A stretch of 64,000 nucleotides of DNA from Fuerstiella sp041398845. Lineage in GTDB: Bacteria > Planctomycetota > Planctomycetia > Planctomycetales > Planctomycetaceae. Below are positions 45,401-53,988 of the stretch, one piece after another (within the stretch, counting starts at the first letter, position 1; the number at the start of each line of letters is the position of its first letter). The stretch lies in contig JAWKTZ010000008.1 of assembly GCA_041398845.1 (NCBI GenBank), positions 496,001 to 560,000 of the forward strand, given 5' to 3'. The notes beneath the pieces were generated by a model. It saw only the letters and a program-made list of their open reading frames with translations. It ran no database searches and was not told the DNA's origin. Made by a program: the position numbers and the translations under genes.

Positions 45401-48115
45401 CAAAGCGAACGCTGGTCTTCGCAGGATCTGTCCGGTCGCCTGGATCATCCTCGTCAGTGGGACGTCATTCAGAAGGGACTGGAAGAAGCCATCAACGCCA
45501 TGCGTCGGGCCGGCGTTGATCCCCAATTGATGTCAAAGCTTGATCAAATCCGCTGGGCTCCGTCTCTGCAGCAGGCTCACCGCAAGATTACTCAGCGCCG
45601 CTGGTCGCGCGACGACATGGTGGCAGCCGGACGTGATTTGGTTGAACTGCGAGACGCTCTGCAGGCCGTTGATGCGGAATTCCAGCCCGTCATGGTGGAA
45701 GCGCGAGCCGTGATCGCAAAGTACGCGCCGACGATTCCGGAAATGGCCGAGCAGCTTGCGAAACAGGTGCGGGAACTGGAAGAACAGACGGTTGACGCAG
45801 CAGAAGCGTCACCGAGCCCGGTGATCGCTGAACTGCAGCAGCAACAGGATCACATCAATCAGCAGCTTGATGATCTGTTTGAAGCCCTTGTGGAAGATGC
45901 CAATCAGCAGGACCTGTTGAAGGACGAAGAACGCGAACGATCCCGCGATGCAGATGACAGCATTGCCATGGTGCGGGAACCCGCAAAGCAGATGAACACC
46001 GCGCTGGATCAGGCAGAACGCGCGGCCGCTGACCAGCAGGCGAAGGAACTGGCTCAGGCGGCGGAAGCTCAGGAGAAAACGGCTCAGGCGCTGGACAAAG
46101 TCGCGGCTCACTTTGACCGGCTGGACAAAAACATGGACGTCGCAGAAAGTCGAGCTGAGCTGCGACAGTTCGAACGCGAACAGGGCCTTGCCCGGCAGAT
46201 GGATCAAAAGTTCGAGCCGTCACAGCAGCTTGCGGAAATGGTTCAGCAGAATCCCAAAGATCTGCTCCGACGGCTCGAACAGGAACTGCAGAACAACCCC
46301 GCGATGCAGGAAGCTCTTTCCGAAATTTCTCAGAATGCCGTTCAGGAAGCACAGACTGCGCTGCAGGACGCCGCAGCCCGCGAACAGGAAATCCAGCGAG
46401 CCAACGAGCGTTCGGATGACGAGTTCCAGGCGAAGAAAAAGGAACTTGCCAACAACCTGAAAGAACTCGGTCGCGACGCTCAGAAGCTCGCTCGCCAACT
46501 GGTCGCTCAGGCCAATTCCGCCGCGTCACAGGCTAAGGCTCCGGAAGCTCAGCAGAAGTTCGCTGAAACTCAACAGCAACTGAATGAAGCCGCCAACACC
46601 GCGAACAGTGCAAACGAACACGAACTGCAGGCCGATCTGGCAAAGAAACTTCAGCAGACTCAGGATCTGCTGAAAAACGCCACACAGGCACTGAACATCG
46701 CGAAAGATCAGTCCACAAAGGCAAAGCCTGAAGACATTCACGGTGATGACAAAAACCGCCAGAACGCGAAAAAGAGTCTGGAAGATCAGCGCAAACGATT
46801 TATGGATCAGTTGAAACGCGAAGCCGATGGCGAAACGCGACGCCTTCAGGGTGTGGAACGTTCCGCCGATCAGCAGGTGAAGAGTGCGCAGAATGCATTG
46901 AAGCAAATGGACAGCCAGGTGAAGCAGGCAGAGAAAATTCTGAAGCAGAAGCCCGAGGATCAGGGCCGCAGAAATGCGCTGGCTCAGGCCGAACAGCGCC
47001 GACTGCAGGCAGAAGACAAAGTGGCCGCGATGAAGGAACGACATCAGCAGGCTCAACAGCAGACTCAGGACGCTCGTCGGCAACGCGACGCGTTAAACAA
47101 AGTGCCGACTCCCTCGCTGAATGAAAAGAACCCGGCCGCTGAGCTGGCCGAAGACTACGCCGAACAGGCCGAACTCACCGCCCGCCAGCTTCAGGAGCGA
47201 GCTGACGAACTGGCAAAGAACGTCGACTTCGGTGATCAGCTCACTCCAACCAAAGACCGTCTTGGCTATGCGGCCAACGAACAACAGCAGATTCAGGAAG
47301 ACGTTCAGGCCACCAGCCAGGATCTCGCTCGCGCGTCGCGTCATGAACGACGTCTGGAAAAAGCCGTCGCCGCAGCAGCTCTGCAGAAAGCGGCCGAAGA
47401 CGTGAAACAGATTGCTGACGGCGAAGTTCAGCAGGCCAGACAGCAGTTGCAGACAGCTCAGGAAAACGCACCAGACCCCCAGGTCGCCACTAAAGCTGAA
47501 GGTGCAGCGGAACAAGGTGATGGCAACAAGACCAAAGGCGACAACAGCCCGGCGCTCGCCGCAAATGCAGCGGTGGCAAAGTCGGAGGCCGCACTTGCAG
47601 CTCAGGCCGACGCACTGGAACCGCAGACTTCGTCCGAATCGGCGGAAGCGAGTGACGGTGGCGGCGAAACGCAACAGCCGGCTCTGACCGCCGAGAACAT
47701 GGCGGCCGGACGTGAGCTGGCTCAGACGCTGGACGAACTGGATCGTCAGGTGAATGGCGAACCGCAAACGCCGGGCTCAGACCCGTCCAGCAACGTGCCA
47801 ACTCTGGCCCAGGCAGCGAAGGCTCAACAGGCACAGCAGGCGTCCGCTCGATCACTGGCACAGCAACAGGCCGCGTTTTCGCAGAACACTCATGGTCCGC
47901 AGTCAGACAGTATTCCGGCCTACGATGGAGCGACCGGCGAATTCGTGGTGGTTCCGGTCAATCGAAATGAGAATGCCGATTGGGGAAAACTGCGAGAACA
48001 ATCCGCCGAAGATCTGACGCGAGGTCGTCGTGAGCAGGTTTCTGAAGAGTACCGCAGGAGTGTGGAAACGTACTTTCGAGTGCTGGCAGAACGGGCCGGA
48101 AGAAAACAACCATGA
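42491..48115 (+). CDS. giant membrane-anchored coiled-coil protein (1874 aa)
   Basis: The ATG at 42491 (MSTTTLDPAVAVKLRQFGSR) follows GGAGACAGG; the frame upstream runs through repeat C and is rejected. Two or three N-terminal membrane segments (about 23-75) and another near 155-175 are followed by a beta-rich region (about 200-550, including Ig-like strands). Then about 1200 residues of Gln/Ala/Glu/Arg-rich helix with heptad character follow (for example around 1150-1600), and a disordered Ala/Gln/Pro tail. The layout resembles DUF4175-type proteins of Planctomycetes. A structural or envelope role is inferred. Its stop overlaps the next gene (ATGA). Confidence 0.88.
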   Translation: MSTTTLDPAVAVKLRQFGSRRLRLLVTRGVCAGIVTFLLCIAVVALIDWYWLLTDRIRWALSGAAYLVTGGTIWLTCVRKLLSAPASEELAAQVEAAQPELRENLLSAVELATDDPAAVHDSPVFRGLLQRRVAEQMAGVRIARLLPLKLLSKWLIAALVVVVVLGALLSLPDPRFRLLAVRAMLPGANIERISRIKVQIIEPTPHSLTMAKDETVAIVADVTGGDFGDVILETITPDGTSTQLMHGRSESEFAANVHVTADSLQYRILAGDAVTRRYSITGKPRPQVTAFHKTFHFPDYSGLDDQTATEDHGDLLVLEGTQAELLLELDQDVSLAELRLDVSGSDDVTTLPLQKQGDGRWSVTVPVDEPSIYKVHLVSAETGFENLFSPRYEIRPLPDLIPRVGFVDQQETNLLLPPNDILALRGQADDDLPLVKIEQEVSVNGQDWVAYPVDPWLPVHQDETVQNEETVPDTFGHAAADRATWDANKTAVSANALAAEWDWDLLPFRLQTGDQVLTRLVATDRRGNRGESVPLRIIVSAPDFDPERHTLMQKKAALYDDFAMLANIGKEHHDTAKDIIERLRQESEGKLEQVRRVEDRALDRTNLSDLASKMREASGGLLQKIQTVTVSMPAGADAYDLDLAGQVMARLHHEHTFAVDALLKQMSHAADDKQIRKDLDELKRTFDRIRDDSQSAAHHFQHLISHNVMAAVASDFDALLKQQQLVAESPTQTWVRLLRQETVVLQQLEVVERLMQDQQSRLPDHMRNYLKQLVDWSAQRRQQLDEATESEDHLPQLQQLAQTLHRELRDRQRIDVMDGGLSERLNQARRDFQNRAGTLSEPLGRVAESVQDENRATMEASQAADSTRAREFSEQAARHAAEIDIKLRNSMDQLRSRRSLTQSRQDPDPQFAADAGLTSRATLAVLNQHRSDNPADTQVRDAFREIAPAYRILEAGHDLQNVQICLTRLIQSERWSSQDLSGRLDHPRQWDVIQKGLEEAINAMRRAGVDPQLMSKLDQIRWAPSLQQAHRKITQRRWSRDDMVAAGRDLVELRDALQAVDAEFQPVMVEARAVIAKYAPTIPEMAEQLAKQVRELEEQTVDAAEASPSPVIAELQQQQDHINQQLDDLFEALVEDANQQDLLKDEERERSRDADDSIAMVREPAKQMNTALDQAERAAADQQAKELAQAAEAQEKTAQALDKVAAHFDRLDKNMDVAESRAELRQFEREQGLARQMDQKFEPSQQLAEMVQQNPKDLLRRLEQELQNNPAMQEALSEISQNAVQEAQTALQDAAAREQEIQRANERSDDEFQAKKKELANNLKELGRDAQKLARQLVAQANSAASQAKAPEAQQKFAETQQQLNEAANTANSANEHELQADLAKKLQQTQDLLKNATQALNIAKDQSTKAKPEDIHGDDKNRQNAKKSLEDQRKRFMDQLKREADGETRRLQGVERSADQQVKSAQNALKQMDSQVKQAEKILKQKPEDQGRRNALAQAEQRRLQAEDKVAAMKERHQQAQQQTQDARRQRDALNKVPTPSLNEKNPAAELAEDYAEQAELTARQLQERADELAKNVDFGDQLTPTKDRLGYAANEQQQIQEDVQATSQDLARASRHERRLEKAVAAAALQKAAEDVKQIADGEVQQARQQLQTAQENAPDPQVATKAEGAAEQGDGNKTKGDNSPALAANAAVAKSEAALAAQADALEPQTSSESAEASDGGGETQQPALTAENMAAGRELAQTLDELDRQVNGEPQTPGSDPSSNVPTLAQAAKAQQAQQASARSLAQQQAAFSQNTHGPQSDSIPAYDGATGEFVVVPVNRNENADWGKLREQSAEDLTRGRREQVSEEYRRSVETYFRVLAERAGRKQP

Positions 48116-49275
48116 CCAATGATCTCAGCCCGGAACGAATGCAGTCCATGCGTTGTCATTTTGCCAGCATCCTGATTTTGTGGACGTCTCTGCAGCCGGT
48201 GTGTGCTCAGAACGCCAACACAGATGCGCAGAGTCTCAACACGCCGGGGCTCAGCACGCCGCCGGCGGTATCGGTGTTTCAGAAAGACGAAGTGGATCTG
48301 GCCGCTGAGAAGGCGATTGCGTTTCTGTTGACTCAGCAGAAGAAAGACACCGGAGCCATCTTTGACAAGAGTCATGACACAACGATGACGTCACTGGCCA
48401 TCATGGCGATGGCGAGTGTCGGTGTTCAGCCCGTTGACCCGGGTCCGGAAGGTCAGGCCATGCACCGGGCTCTGGAATTCGTACTTGGCGATGATCGGCA
48501 GGACGATCAGGGCTACTTTGGCCAGAAGGATGGCGGTCGAATGTATGGTCACGGCATTGTGACTTTGATGCTGACGGAAATGCTGGGCATGACCGGGTCG
48601 GCCGAACTGGATCAGCGACTGCATGATCGCTGTCAGAAGGCGGTGGACCTGATTCTGAGTTCTCAGAAAGAGAAGAAACCGGTGATGGCTCGCGGTGGCT
48701 GGCGATACAACCCGAATTCGAATGACGCCGATCTGTCCGCGTCTGTCTGGCAGTTGATGGCGCTGCGTTCGGCGAAGAATGACGGGCTTCAGGTTCCCGC
48801 CAGCGCGATTCAGGATGCCGTGGAATATCTGAAACGTTCCTACTCGTCGCCTCTGGATCGCAACGGACAACCCACCGATGCGGCCGGCGGCTTCTGCTAC
48901 GAACCCGGTCGCCGCAGTCCCACCTACACCATGACGGCTGCCGGTCTGCTGGCCATGCAGGTCTGCGGCGAATACGATTCACCACTGGTTGCCGGAGCGG
49001 CCGACTGGCTGCTGGCTCACCCGCCGAAATGGACCGAACGCTTCTGCATGTACGGCACCTATTATTACGCTCAGGGCATGTACCAGCGTGGCGGCGACCA
49101 TTCCGAAACGGCTCGAAAGCTGGTTCAGGACATGCTGCTGCAGAACCAGTCCGACGACGGATCGTGGGAAGCAAAGAACGGTGAGGAACGCAACGCGGGA
49201 AAAGTGTATTGCACATCCATGGCGGTGCTGAGCCTCTCGGTCAAGTACCACTACCTGCCGATCTATCAGAAGTAA
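48112..49275 (+). CDS. secreted prenyltransferase/squalene-oxidase-repeat protein
   Basis: The 387-residue protein has a signal peptide (about residues 13-28, ending PVCAQ). The mature part has alpha-toroid repeats: AEKAIAFLLTQQKKDTGAIF, KKPVMARGGWRYNPNSNDAD, DAAGGFCYEPGRRSPTYTMT and LLQNQSDDGSWEAKNGEERN. The fold is that of terpenoid cyclases, but no DxDD catalytic motif is seen, so binding rather than cyclisation is likely. The start overlaps the upstream stop by four bases, so it is coupled to the giant coiled-coil protein. Confidence 0.88.
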   Translation: MTNDLSPERMQSMRCHFASILILWTSLQPVCAQNANTDAQSLNTPGLSTPPAVSVFQKDEVDLAAEKAIAFLLTQQKKDTGAIFDKSHDTTMTSLAIMAMASVGVQPVDPGPEGQAMHRALEFVLGDDRQDDQGYFGQKDGGRMYGHGIVTLMLTEMLGMTGSAELDQRLHDRCQKAVDLILSSQKEKKPVMARGGWRYNPNSNDADLSASVWQLMALRSAKNDGLQVPASAIQDAVEYLKRSYSSPLDRNGQPTDAAGGFCYEPGRRSPTYTMTAAGLLAMQVCGEYDSPLVAGAADWLLAHPPKWTERFCMYGTYYYAQGMYQRGGDHSETARKLVQDMLLQNQSDDGSWEAKNGEERNAGKVYCTSMAVLSLSVKYHYLPIYQK

Positions 49276-49344
49276 CCGGTTTCGACTGAAAAAATCAGTC
49301 GCTCCATTGCTGTCCGCCGCGAGCGCGGTGTGTACAATTTCGGC

Positions 49345-51276
49345 ATGACTGAAATCTCTGACGTTCTGAAGCTGGGTTCTCGCATCACCGTTCTTCCCGT
49401 TGTGCATGGCAGCGGCGACTTTGCGGTGGAGGTGCGGCGAGTGATGTTGTCGCACCGGTTCGACTGTGTGGCCGTGCCGCTGCCACCGTCGTTTCAGAAC
49501 GAAGTGGAATCGGCCGTTCAGTGGCTGCCAAACGTTTCCGTCGTTCTGCAGCGCGAACCGATCAACCGGTTTCAGTCCGAAAGAGAATTTTATCCGGATT
49601 CCGATGACGAGGACAATGACGATGAGAACGTACTGTCTATGCTGTTCGGTGAGGATCCGGACGGTCGCGGCAGCTATGTGCCCATTGATCCCTGTCAGCC
49701 GGTGATTGCTGCGCTGCGGATCGCGATGCAGGAACACATTCCTCGCGAATTCATCGACATCGAAGACGAACACTATCTTCCCGTCACGGCCTCGCTGCCC
49801 GATCCGTACGCGCTGAAACAGGTCAGCGTGGAACGGTTCTCTGCGGCCGTTCTTCCCGGCCTGCAGGCTCCGGAAGAAGAAAGCCACGTCCGTCGTATTC
49901 ACTGGATGGCCAATGAACTGCACCGACTGGTTCGAGATCGTTCGGCCGTGTTGTTTGTGTGCAGTGTTCTTGACTGGCCCTGGGTTCGTGATGCCTATCA
50001 ATCGGTGGTCGACCGCCCCGCAGCACCGGCTCCGGTGACAAATCCGGCTAAGATTTTTTCCGTTCAGCGCCGCACGCTGATCTTTATGCTGGGCGAACTT
50101 CCGTTTATCACCGGCTGCTATGAACAGGCTCGTGCCGAACTGGACGACGACGAAAACCTTTCAATCGACGGCATCAAGGCGCTGCTGCTGGCAGCTCGCG
50201 ATCGGTATCGGGCTGAATTTGGCCGACGAGCTCGCCCGATCACGCCTCAGTTGCTGTTGGTGCTGCTGAAGTACATTCGCAATCTGTCGCTGATGGAACG
50301 CCGGTTTACTCCGGATCTGTACACTCTGGTTGTGGCGGCCAAACAGATTGCCGGCGATCAGTATGCCATTCACCTGGCCGAGACAGCTCGCGATTATCCG
50401 TTTTCCGACAGGAAGGAGTTTCCGGAAATTCGTTTCGGTGTCGACAAAGTCGTTCTGCCGGGTTTTCATCAACTGTCCGTCGTCAGCCGTCTGCCCGGTC
50501 ATCCGGTGGTGTGGCGAAACTGCCAGCTTCACGCTCGCCCGGATCGCAAACAGCAGATTCTGTGGGAGAAGACGTGGAATCCGTTCGGGCAATGCAGTTG
50601 GCCGCCGGAAGACATTGCCATCGAACGCTTTCGCACGCATGTCAAGGATGTGGCTCTGGACCTGATGGGACATGATCTGGCGCGCACAGAGAAGTTCAGT
50701 GCGAGCATGAAGGATGGGCTGGACATTCGTGAGACGCTGCGAAACTGGCATACGGGCGATCTGTACGTGCGCATTTTTCCACCGGCACGAGGCAAGGTGG
50801 ACTGTGTGGTCATGCTGTTCGATTCCCCGGCCGATCCTCGAGACTATCCCTGGCGCATTACGTGGCACGCCGAACATCACGACGAATCCACACTGTCACT
50901 GTTTGCGACCGACTTTACCAAAGAGATCGTCGGACCCGGCATGGCGTTGGCGCGTTACGGAGGCTGCATGTTTCTGTTTCCGCCGCGTCCGATCATGGAC
51001 GTCTTCCGGGATCCGCGATTTGATTTCACGGATACTCTGGAAGAACGACTGATCGCGGCCGCTCTGCACTACAGCAACGAAAGTCACATTGTGCTGCTGA
51101 GCCATTCGCCACCGGGAGCCGGCTGGCGGCGTCTGGCCCGCAAGCATCGCAAGAAGATCGTCCACGTCCCCATGGCTCGCTTCGGATCCGCCAACATCGA
51201 AAAACTACGCATGTTCCACGTCCTGAACGGCAAACAGGTCCGCAGCTACGCATCAGAATTCATACGCAAGCCGTAA
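49345..51276 (+). CDS. unrecognised 643-residue protein
   Basis: The ATG at 49345 (MTEISDVLKLGSRITVLPVV) is chosen over a GTG 15 bases earlier. The N-terminus (VVHGSGDFAVEVRRVMLSHR, then FDCVAVPLPPSF) vaguely recalls TraB/DUF5682-like domains, but I do not assign it. Acidic stretch DSDDEDNDDEN lies near residue 95. The C-terminal half contains LFPPRPIMDVFRDPRF and HIVLLSHSPPGAGWRRL. No signal peptide or membrane helix. It is convergent with the FHA gene that ends the flagellar operon, with a 13-base gap. Confidence 0.85.
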   Translation: MTEISDVLKLGSRITVLPVVHGSGDFAVEVRRVMLSHRFDCVAVPLPPSFQNEVESAVQWLPNVSVVLQREPINRFQSEREFYPDSDDEDNDDENVLSMLFGEDPDGRGSYVPIDPCQPVIAALRIAMQEHIPREFIDIEDEHYLPVTASLPDPYALKQVSVERFSAAVLPGLQAPEEESHVRRIHWMANELHRLVRDRSAVLFVCSVLDWPWVRDAYQSVVDRPAAPAPVTNPAKIFSVQRRTLIFMLGELPFITGCYEQARAELDDDENLSIDGIKALLLAARDRYRAEFGRRARPITPQLLLVLLKYIRNLSLMERRFTPDLYTLVVAAKQIAGDQYAIHLAETARDYPFSDRKEFPEIRFGVDKVVLPGFHQLSVVSRLPGHPVVWRNCQLHARPDRKQQILWEKTWNPFGQCSWPPEDIAIERFRTHVKDVALDLMGHDLARTEKFSASMKDGLDIRETLRNWHTGDLYVRIFPPARGKVDCVVMLFDSPADPRDYPWRITWHAEHHDESTLSLFATDFTKEIVGPGMALARYGGCMFLFPPRPIMDVFRDPRFDFTDTLEERLIAAALHYSNESHIVLLSHSPPGAGWRRLARKHRKKIVHVPMARFGSANIEKLRMFHVLNGKQVRSYASEFIRKP

Positions 51277-51289
51277 CTGGCGTCGACTG

Positions 51290-51670
51290 TCAGTCTTCGA
51301 CCGTTTCGTCTTTGGGGCCGGGGAGCATGGTGAGGTCGCGGGTGGTTTTTTCGCTGGGGTCGTCTTCTTTGGCCAGAATGATCTGCACCAGAATTTCCGT
51401 TTCGCCCAGCAGGATTCGATCACCGGACTGCAGTACGTGAGAAGTGACATCCACTTCGTTGACAATGGTCAGGTTGGTGGAGTCCATGTCGTGCAGTTCC
51501 GCGTGCCCGCTGTCCGTCAGGCGTATTTCCGCATGCCGACGACTCAACAGCGGATCGTCGATGGCCACATCACACCGGCGGCTGCGGCCGAGCGTGATGG
51601 GCAACTGACCTGACAGAAATTCGACACGACCGTTGGCAAACTCCGGAGAAATCAGAACCAGACGCTCCAC
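51290..51670 (-). CDS. FHA-domain protein at the end of the flagellar operon
   Basis: A GTG at 51670 gives MERLVLISPEFANGRVEFLS after initiator Met substitution; a TTG at 51745 would add 25 unlikely residues. The FHA core is TLGRSRRCDVAIDDPLLSRR then HAEIRLTD and LHDMDSTNLTIVNEVDVTSH, with the conserved GR, SRRH and N residues. It should bind phosphothreonine peptides. It lies 85 bases after the second motB-like gene in the same orientation, suggesting a regulatory link of motility to Ser/Thr kinase signalling (inference). Confidence 0.82.
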   Translation of the reverse strand: MERLVLISPEFANGRVEFLSGQLPITLGRSRRCDVAIDDPLLSRRHAEIRLTDSGHAELHDMDSTNLTIVNEVDVTSHVLQSGDRILLGETEILVQIILAKEDDPSEKTTRDLTMLPGPKDETVED

Positions 51671-51755
51671 GGCAGGCTTTCTGAACAAAAAGACGTTGGT
51701 CAAATCGCATGCCGGATGGTAACCGGTTGCAGGCGGTCTGAACAACGTGAATGTG

Positions 51756-52499
51756 TTACCGGCCGACTCGCCGCAGCAGAAACGACACCGATGGACGCTG
51801 CATGTGAGACGAATGCCACGGTGATGAGGTGGCCGTGATCATGGCTGACTGGTCTTCGGGCAGCTTCAGAAAGCCAATGGCGTTCTCCCGGATCACCTGA
51901 GCCTGCTGAGCGGCTCGCTGCCATGCTGAAGGACCAGGCGTGGTTGACCAGATGCGGATTTCCAGTTCATAGCCGCCGCGACGCAGGATCGGAGCGAACT
52001 GCAGCAGTTGCTGCTGCATGCCGGCGTCGATGGGGTTCCCTTCGTGTGGCAGAGCCGGCATGCGGTCAAAGGCCACCTGACCAATGACTTTCTGCTGTTC
52101 GGTCACCTGATGCTGCTGCTCCATGGACAGCAGAAAGCGTTCCAGATCGTCCTGTTCGCGGTCCCGGACAAAAGACGCTTCCCCGTCCTTGTCCGGTCCT
52201 TTCGCCACATGTTCGACTTCCTTTGATTCTTCTTCGCCGGGCACAATGTACATCGGACTGGGCTGGTCCATCTTGATCGGATAGGTTGATGTTCCGAGCG
52301 CGAACAGTCCCGGCACCCCCATGCCCTTGCTGACTTCAATGAACGATCCCGTTCCGGCGTACAGATAAACTCCGGTCTGTTCCCGGGCCAGTGAATTCAG
52401 CACGATGAAGAATGCCAGCAGAGCGGTCATTGTGTCACCGAACGAAATCAGGTATCCCATGTTCGGGCCGGATGGCGGAGCTTTCTTTTTTCTCGCCAT
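51756..52499 (-). CDS. MotB-like stator protein, divergent paralogue
   Basis: The 247-residue protein has a basic N-terminus, one membrane helix (MGYLISFGDTMTALLAFFIV) with Asp at residue 22 in the proton-channel position, and a plug-like segment. Its C-terminal OmpA-like domain is divergent (ILRRGGYELEIRIWSTTPGP, QRAAQQAQVIRENAIGFL). It is the second MotB-type gene in tandem, 2 bases after the first, and may pair with MotA in a heteromeric or alternative stator. Confidence 0.83.
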   Translation of the reverse strand: MARKKKAPPSGPNMGYLISFGDTMTALLAFFIVLNSLAREQTGVYLYAGTGSFIEVSKGMGVPGLFALGTSTYPIKMDQPSPMYIVPGEEESKEVEHVAKGPDKDGEASFVRDREQDDLERFLLSMEQQHQVTEQQKVIGQVAFDRMPALPHEGNPIDAGMQQQLLQFAPILRRGGYELEIRIWSTTPGPSAWQRAAQQAQVIRENAIGFLKLPEDQSAMITATSSPWHSSHMQRPSVSFLLRRVGR

Positions 52500-52501
52500 A
52501 A

Positions 52502-53149
52502 TTAGTTCTCCCGGATCATGGTGAAGTCGATGCGGTTGCCCACCGGCATCGGCTGAACGGAGATCGAAACCTGTCCCAGCGGGACTTTATGTTCAAACGT
52601 CAGCAGTTGAGCCATCTGAATGGCTGAAGACAGATCGTTTGCATCGGGCACCGAGATGGACAGATGCATCGGAAAGCGACTCAGGTGCCTGGCGAATGTG
52701 GCCATCTGTGACCGCCCGCTCTCTGTCAACTGACCCTTTTGATCCAGGATCGCGTTCTTCGCGGCCGAAAATGTGACTCGTTCGGAATGAGCCAGTTTGC
52801 TGTTTTCTTCAAGGTCCTTGAGCCCGTCACTCAGACCCTCACGCGTCAGATCGGAATAATGCGGAGCGATTTCGGACCCGTTGCGTGTGAGTCGGCTGAG
52901 TTCCGGGCGGTAACGAAACACCACCGATTCTCTGTCCAGCGGATCGTTGTTGTCGCCGGCAATTCCGTCACTGCCGCCGGCTCCGAACATCTGAAGCTGC
53001 ATGCGTTCGAAGCGTTCCGGTTCGTGACTGGCGAAGGTCAGCAGCAGAATGAAAAATGTCATCAGCAGCGTGATGACATCGCTGTACGTCATGAACCATG
53101 CGGGGATGTCGCCGCTGGTGTCACGTTTCGGTGCTTTTTCGCGAGGCAT
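52502..53149 (-). CDS. motB: flagellar motor protein MotB
   Basis: The ATG at 53149 has GGAAAGG upstream; the TTG at 53158 is too close to it. The 215-residue product has PAWFMTYSDVITLLMTFFIL with the conserved Asp at 24 in a single membrane helix, then a periplasmic OmpA-like domain (VTFSAAKNAILDQKGQLTES). It anchors the stator to peptidoglycan. It follows motA by 18 bases. Confidence 0.88.
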   Translation of the reverse strand: MPREKAPKRDTSGDIPAWFMTYSDVITLLMTFFILLLTFASHEPERFERMQLQMFGAGGSDGIAGDNNDPLDRESVVFRYRPELSRLTRNGSEIAPHYSDLTREGLSDGLKDLEENSKLAHSERVTFSAAKNAILDQKGQLTESGRSQMATFARHLSRFPMHLSISVPDANDLSSAIQMAQLLTFEHKVPLGQVSISVQPMPVGNRIDFTMIREN

Positions 53150-53167
53150 CGAAGTCAACCTTTCCGG

Positions 53168-53935
53168 TTACGCGGCCTGAGCCGTCGGACGCATGGACGT
53201 CGACAGGAATGCCACCAGCCGTTCACGGATGGCTCGCGGAGGATGTCCGTCCACCAGCGACACCAGCCCGGCCAGCATCAGTTCCCTCAGCATGACTTCT
53301 TCCTGACTGCGAGCTTCCAGCTTTCCGGACAGAGGCAGGCAGAACAGGTTGGCAATCAGCGCGCCGTACAGTGTGGTCAGCAGAGCTGTCGCCATGCCCA
53401 CACCGATCTGACTGGGGTCGTCCAGTGTTCTCAACATCTGAACCAGTCCGATCAGAGTCCCGATCATGCCGAATGCGGGAGCGGCAGCGGCGGTGGCGTC
53501 AATGATCTTCTTTCCCATCTGGTGACGCTGTTCGATATAGGCGATCTCCGTCTCCAGAACAGAAATCACTTCTTCCTTGGAGACGCCTCCCATGACCATT
53601 TCCAGTCCGCGGATCATGAAGTCGTCTTCCATCTTTTCCATTTCCGGTTCCAGTGCAATCAGTCCGTCACGACGTGCAATGGTGGCCAGTTCGGTGAATT
53701 TTTCGATGGTGTCGTGAGTATTGGGCAGACGATTGGTGAAACACTTCTTCACGACGCGAAACGTTCCCAGCACCGTCTTCAGCGGAAAATTGATCAGCAG
53801 CGCGGCAAACGATCCCCCGATGGTGATCATCATGGACGGGACGTTGATGAACGGTACCAGGCTTCCGCCAATCAGAATCGAACCGATGACCAGTCCGGTT
53901 CCCAGAAGCAGTCCGATGATTGTTGCGATGTCCAT
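53168..53935 (-). CDS. motA: flagellar motor protein MotA
   Basis: The 255-residue protein has four membrane segments: two N-terminal (ATIIGLLLGTGLVIGSILIG, SMMITIGGSFAALLINFPLK) and two C-terminal (AAPAFGMIGTLIGLVQML, MATALLTTLYGALIANLFCL). The cytoplasmic loop holds charged residues that engage FliG. It forms the stator channel with MotB, using the proton or sodium gradient. It reads with flhB in the same operon, 53 bases downstream. Confidence 0.94.
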   Translation of the reverse strand: MDIATIIGLLLGTGLVIGSILIGGSLVPFINVPSMMITIGGSFAALLINFPLKTVLGTFRVVKKCFTNRLPNTHDTIEKFTELATIARRDGLIALEPEMEKMEDDFMIRGLEMVMGGVSKEEVISVLETEIAYIEQRHQMGKKIIDATAAAAPAFGMIGTLIGLVQMLRTLDDPSQIGVGMATALLTTLYGALIANLFCLPLSGKLEARSQEEVMLRELMLAGLVSLVDGHPPRAIRERLVAFLSTSMRPTAQAA

Positions 53936-53988
53936 ATCGTCTTTCCTTCAGAGCCGTTGGCTCTTCAATTTCGTCGTCTGACCTCATG

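Noticed and set aside
49281..49301. Terminator after the alpha-toroid gene
   Set aside because: A CGACTGA/TCAGTCG stem with an all-A loop exists but no T tract follows, so support is too weak to list.
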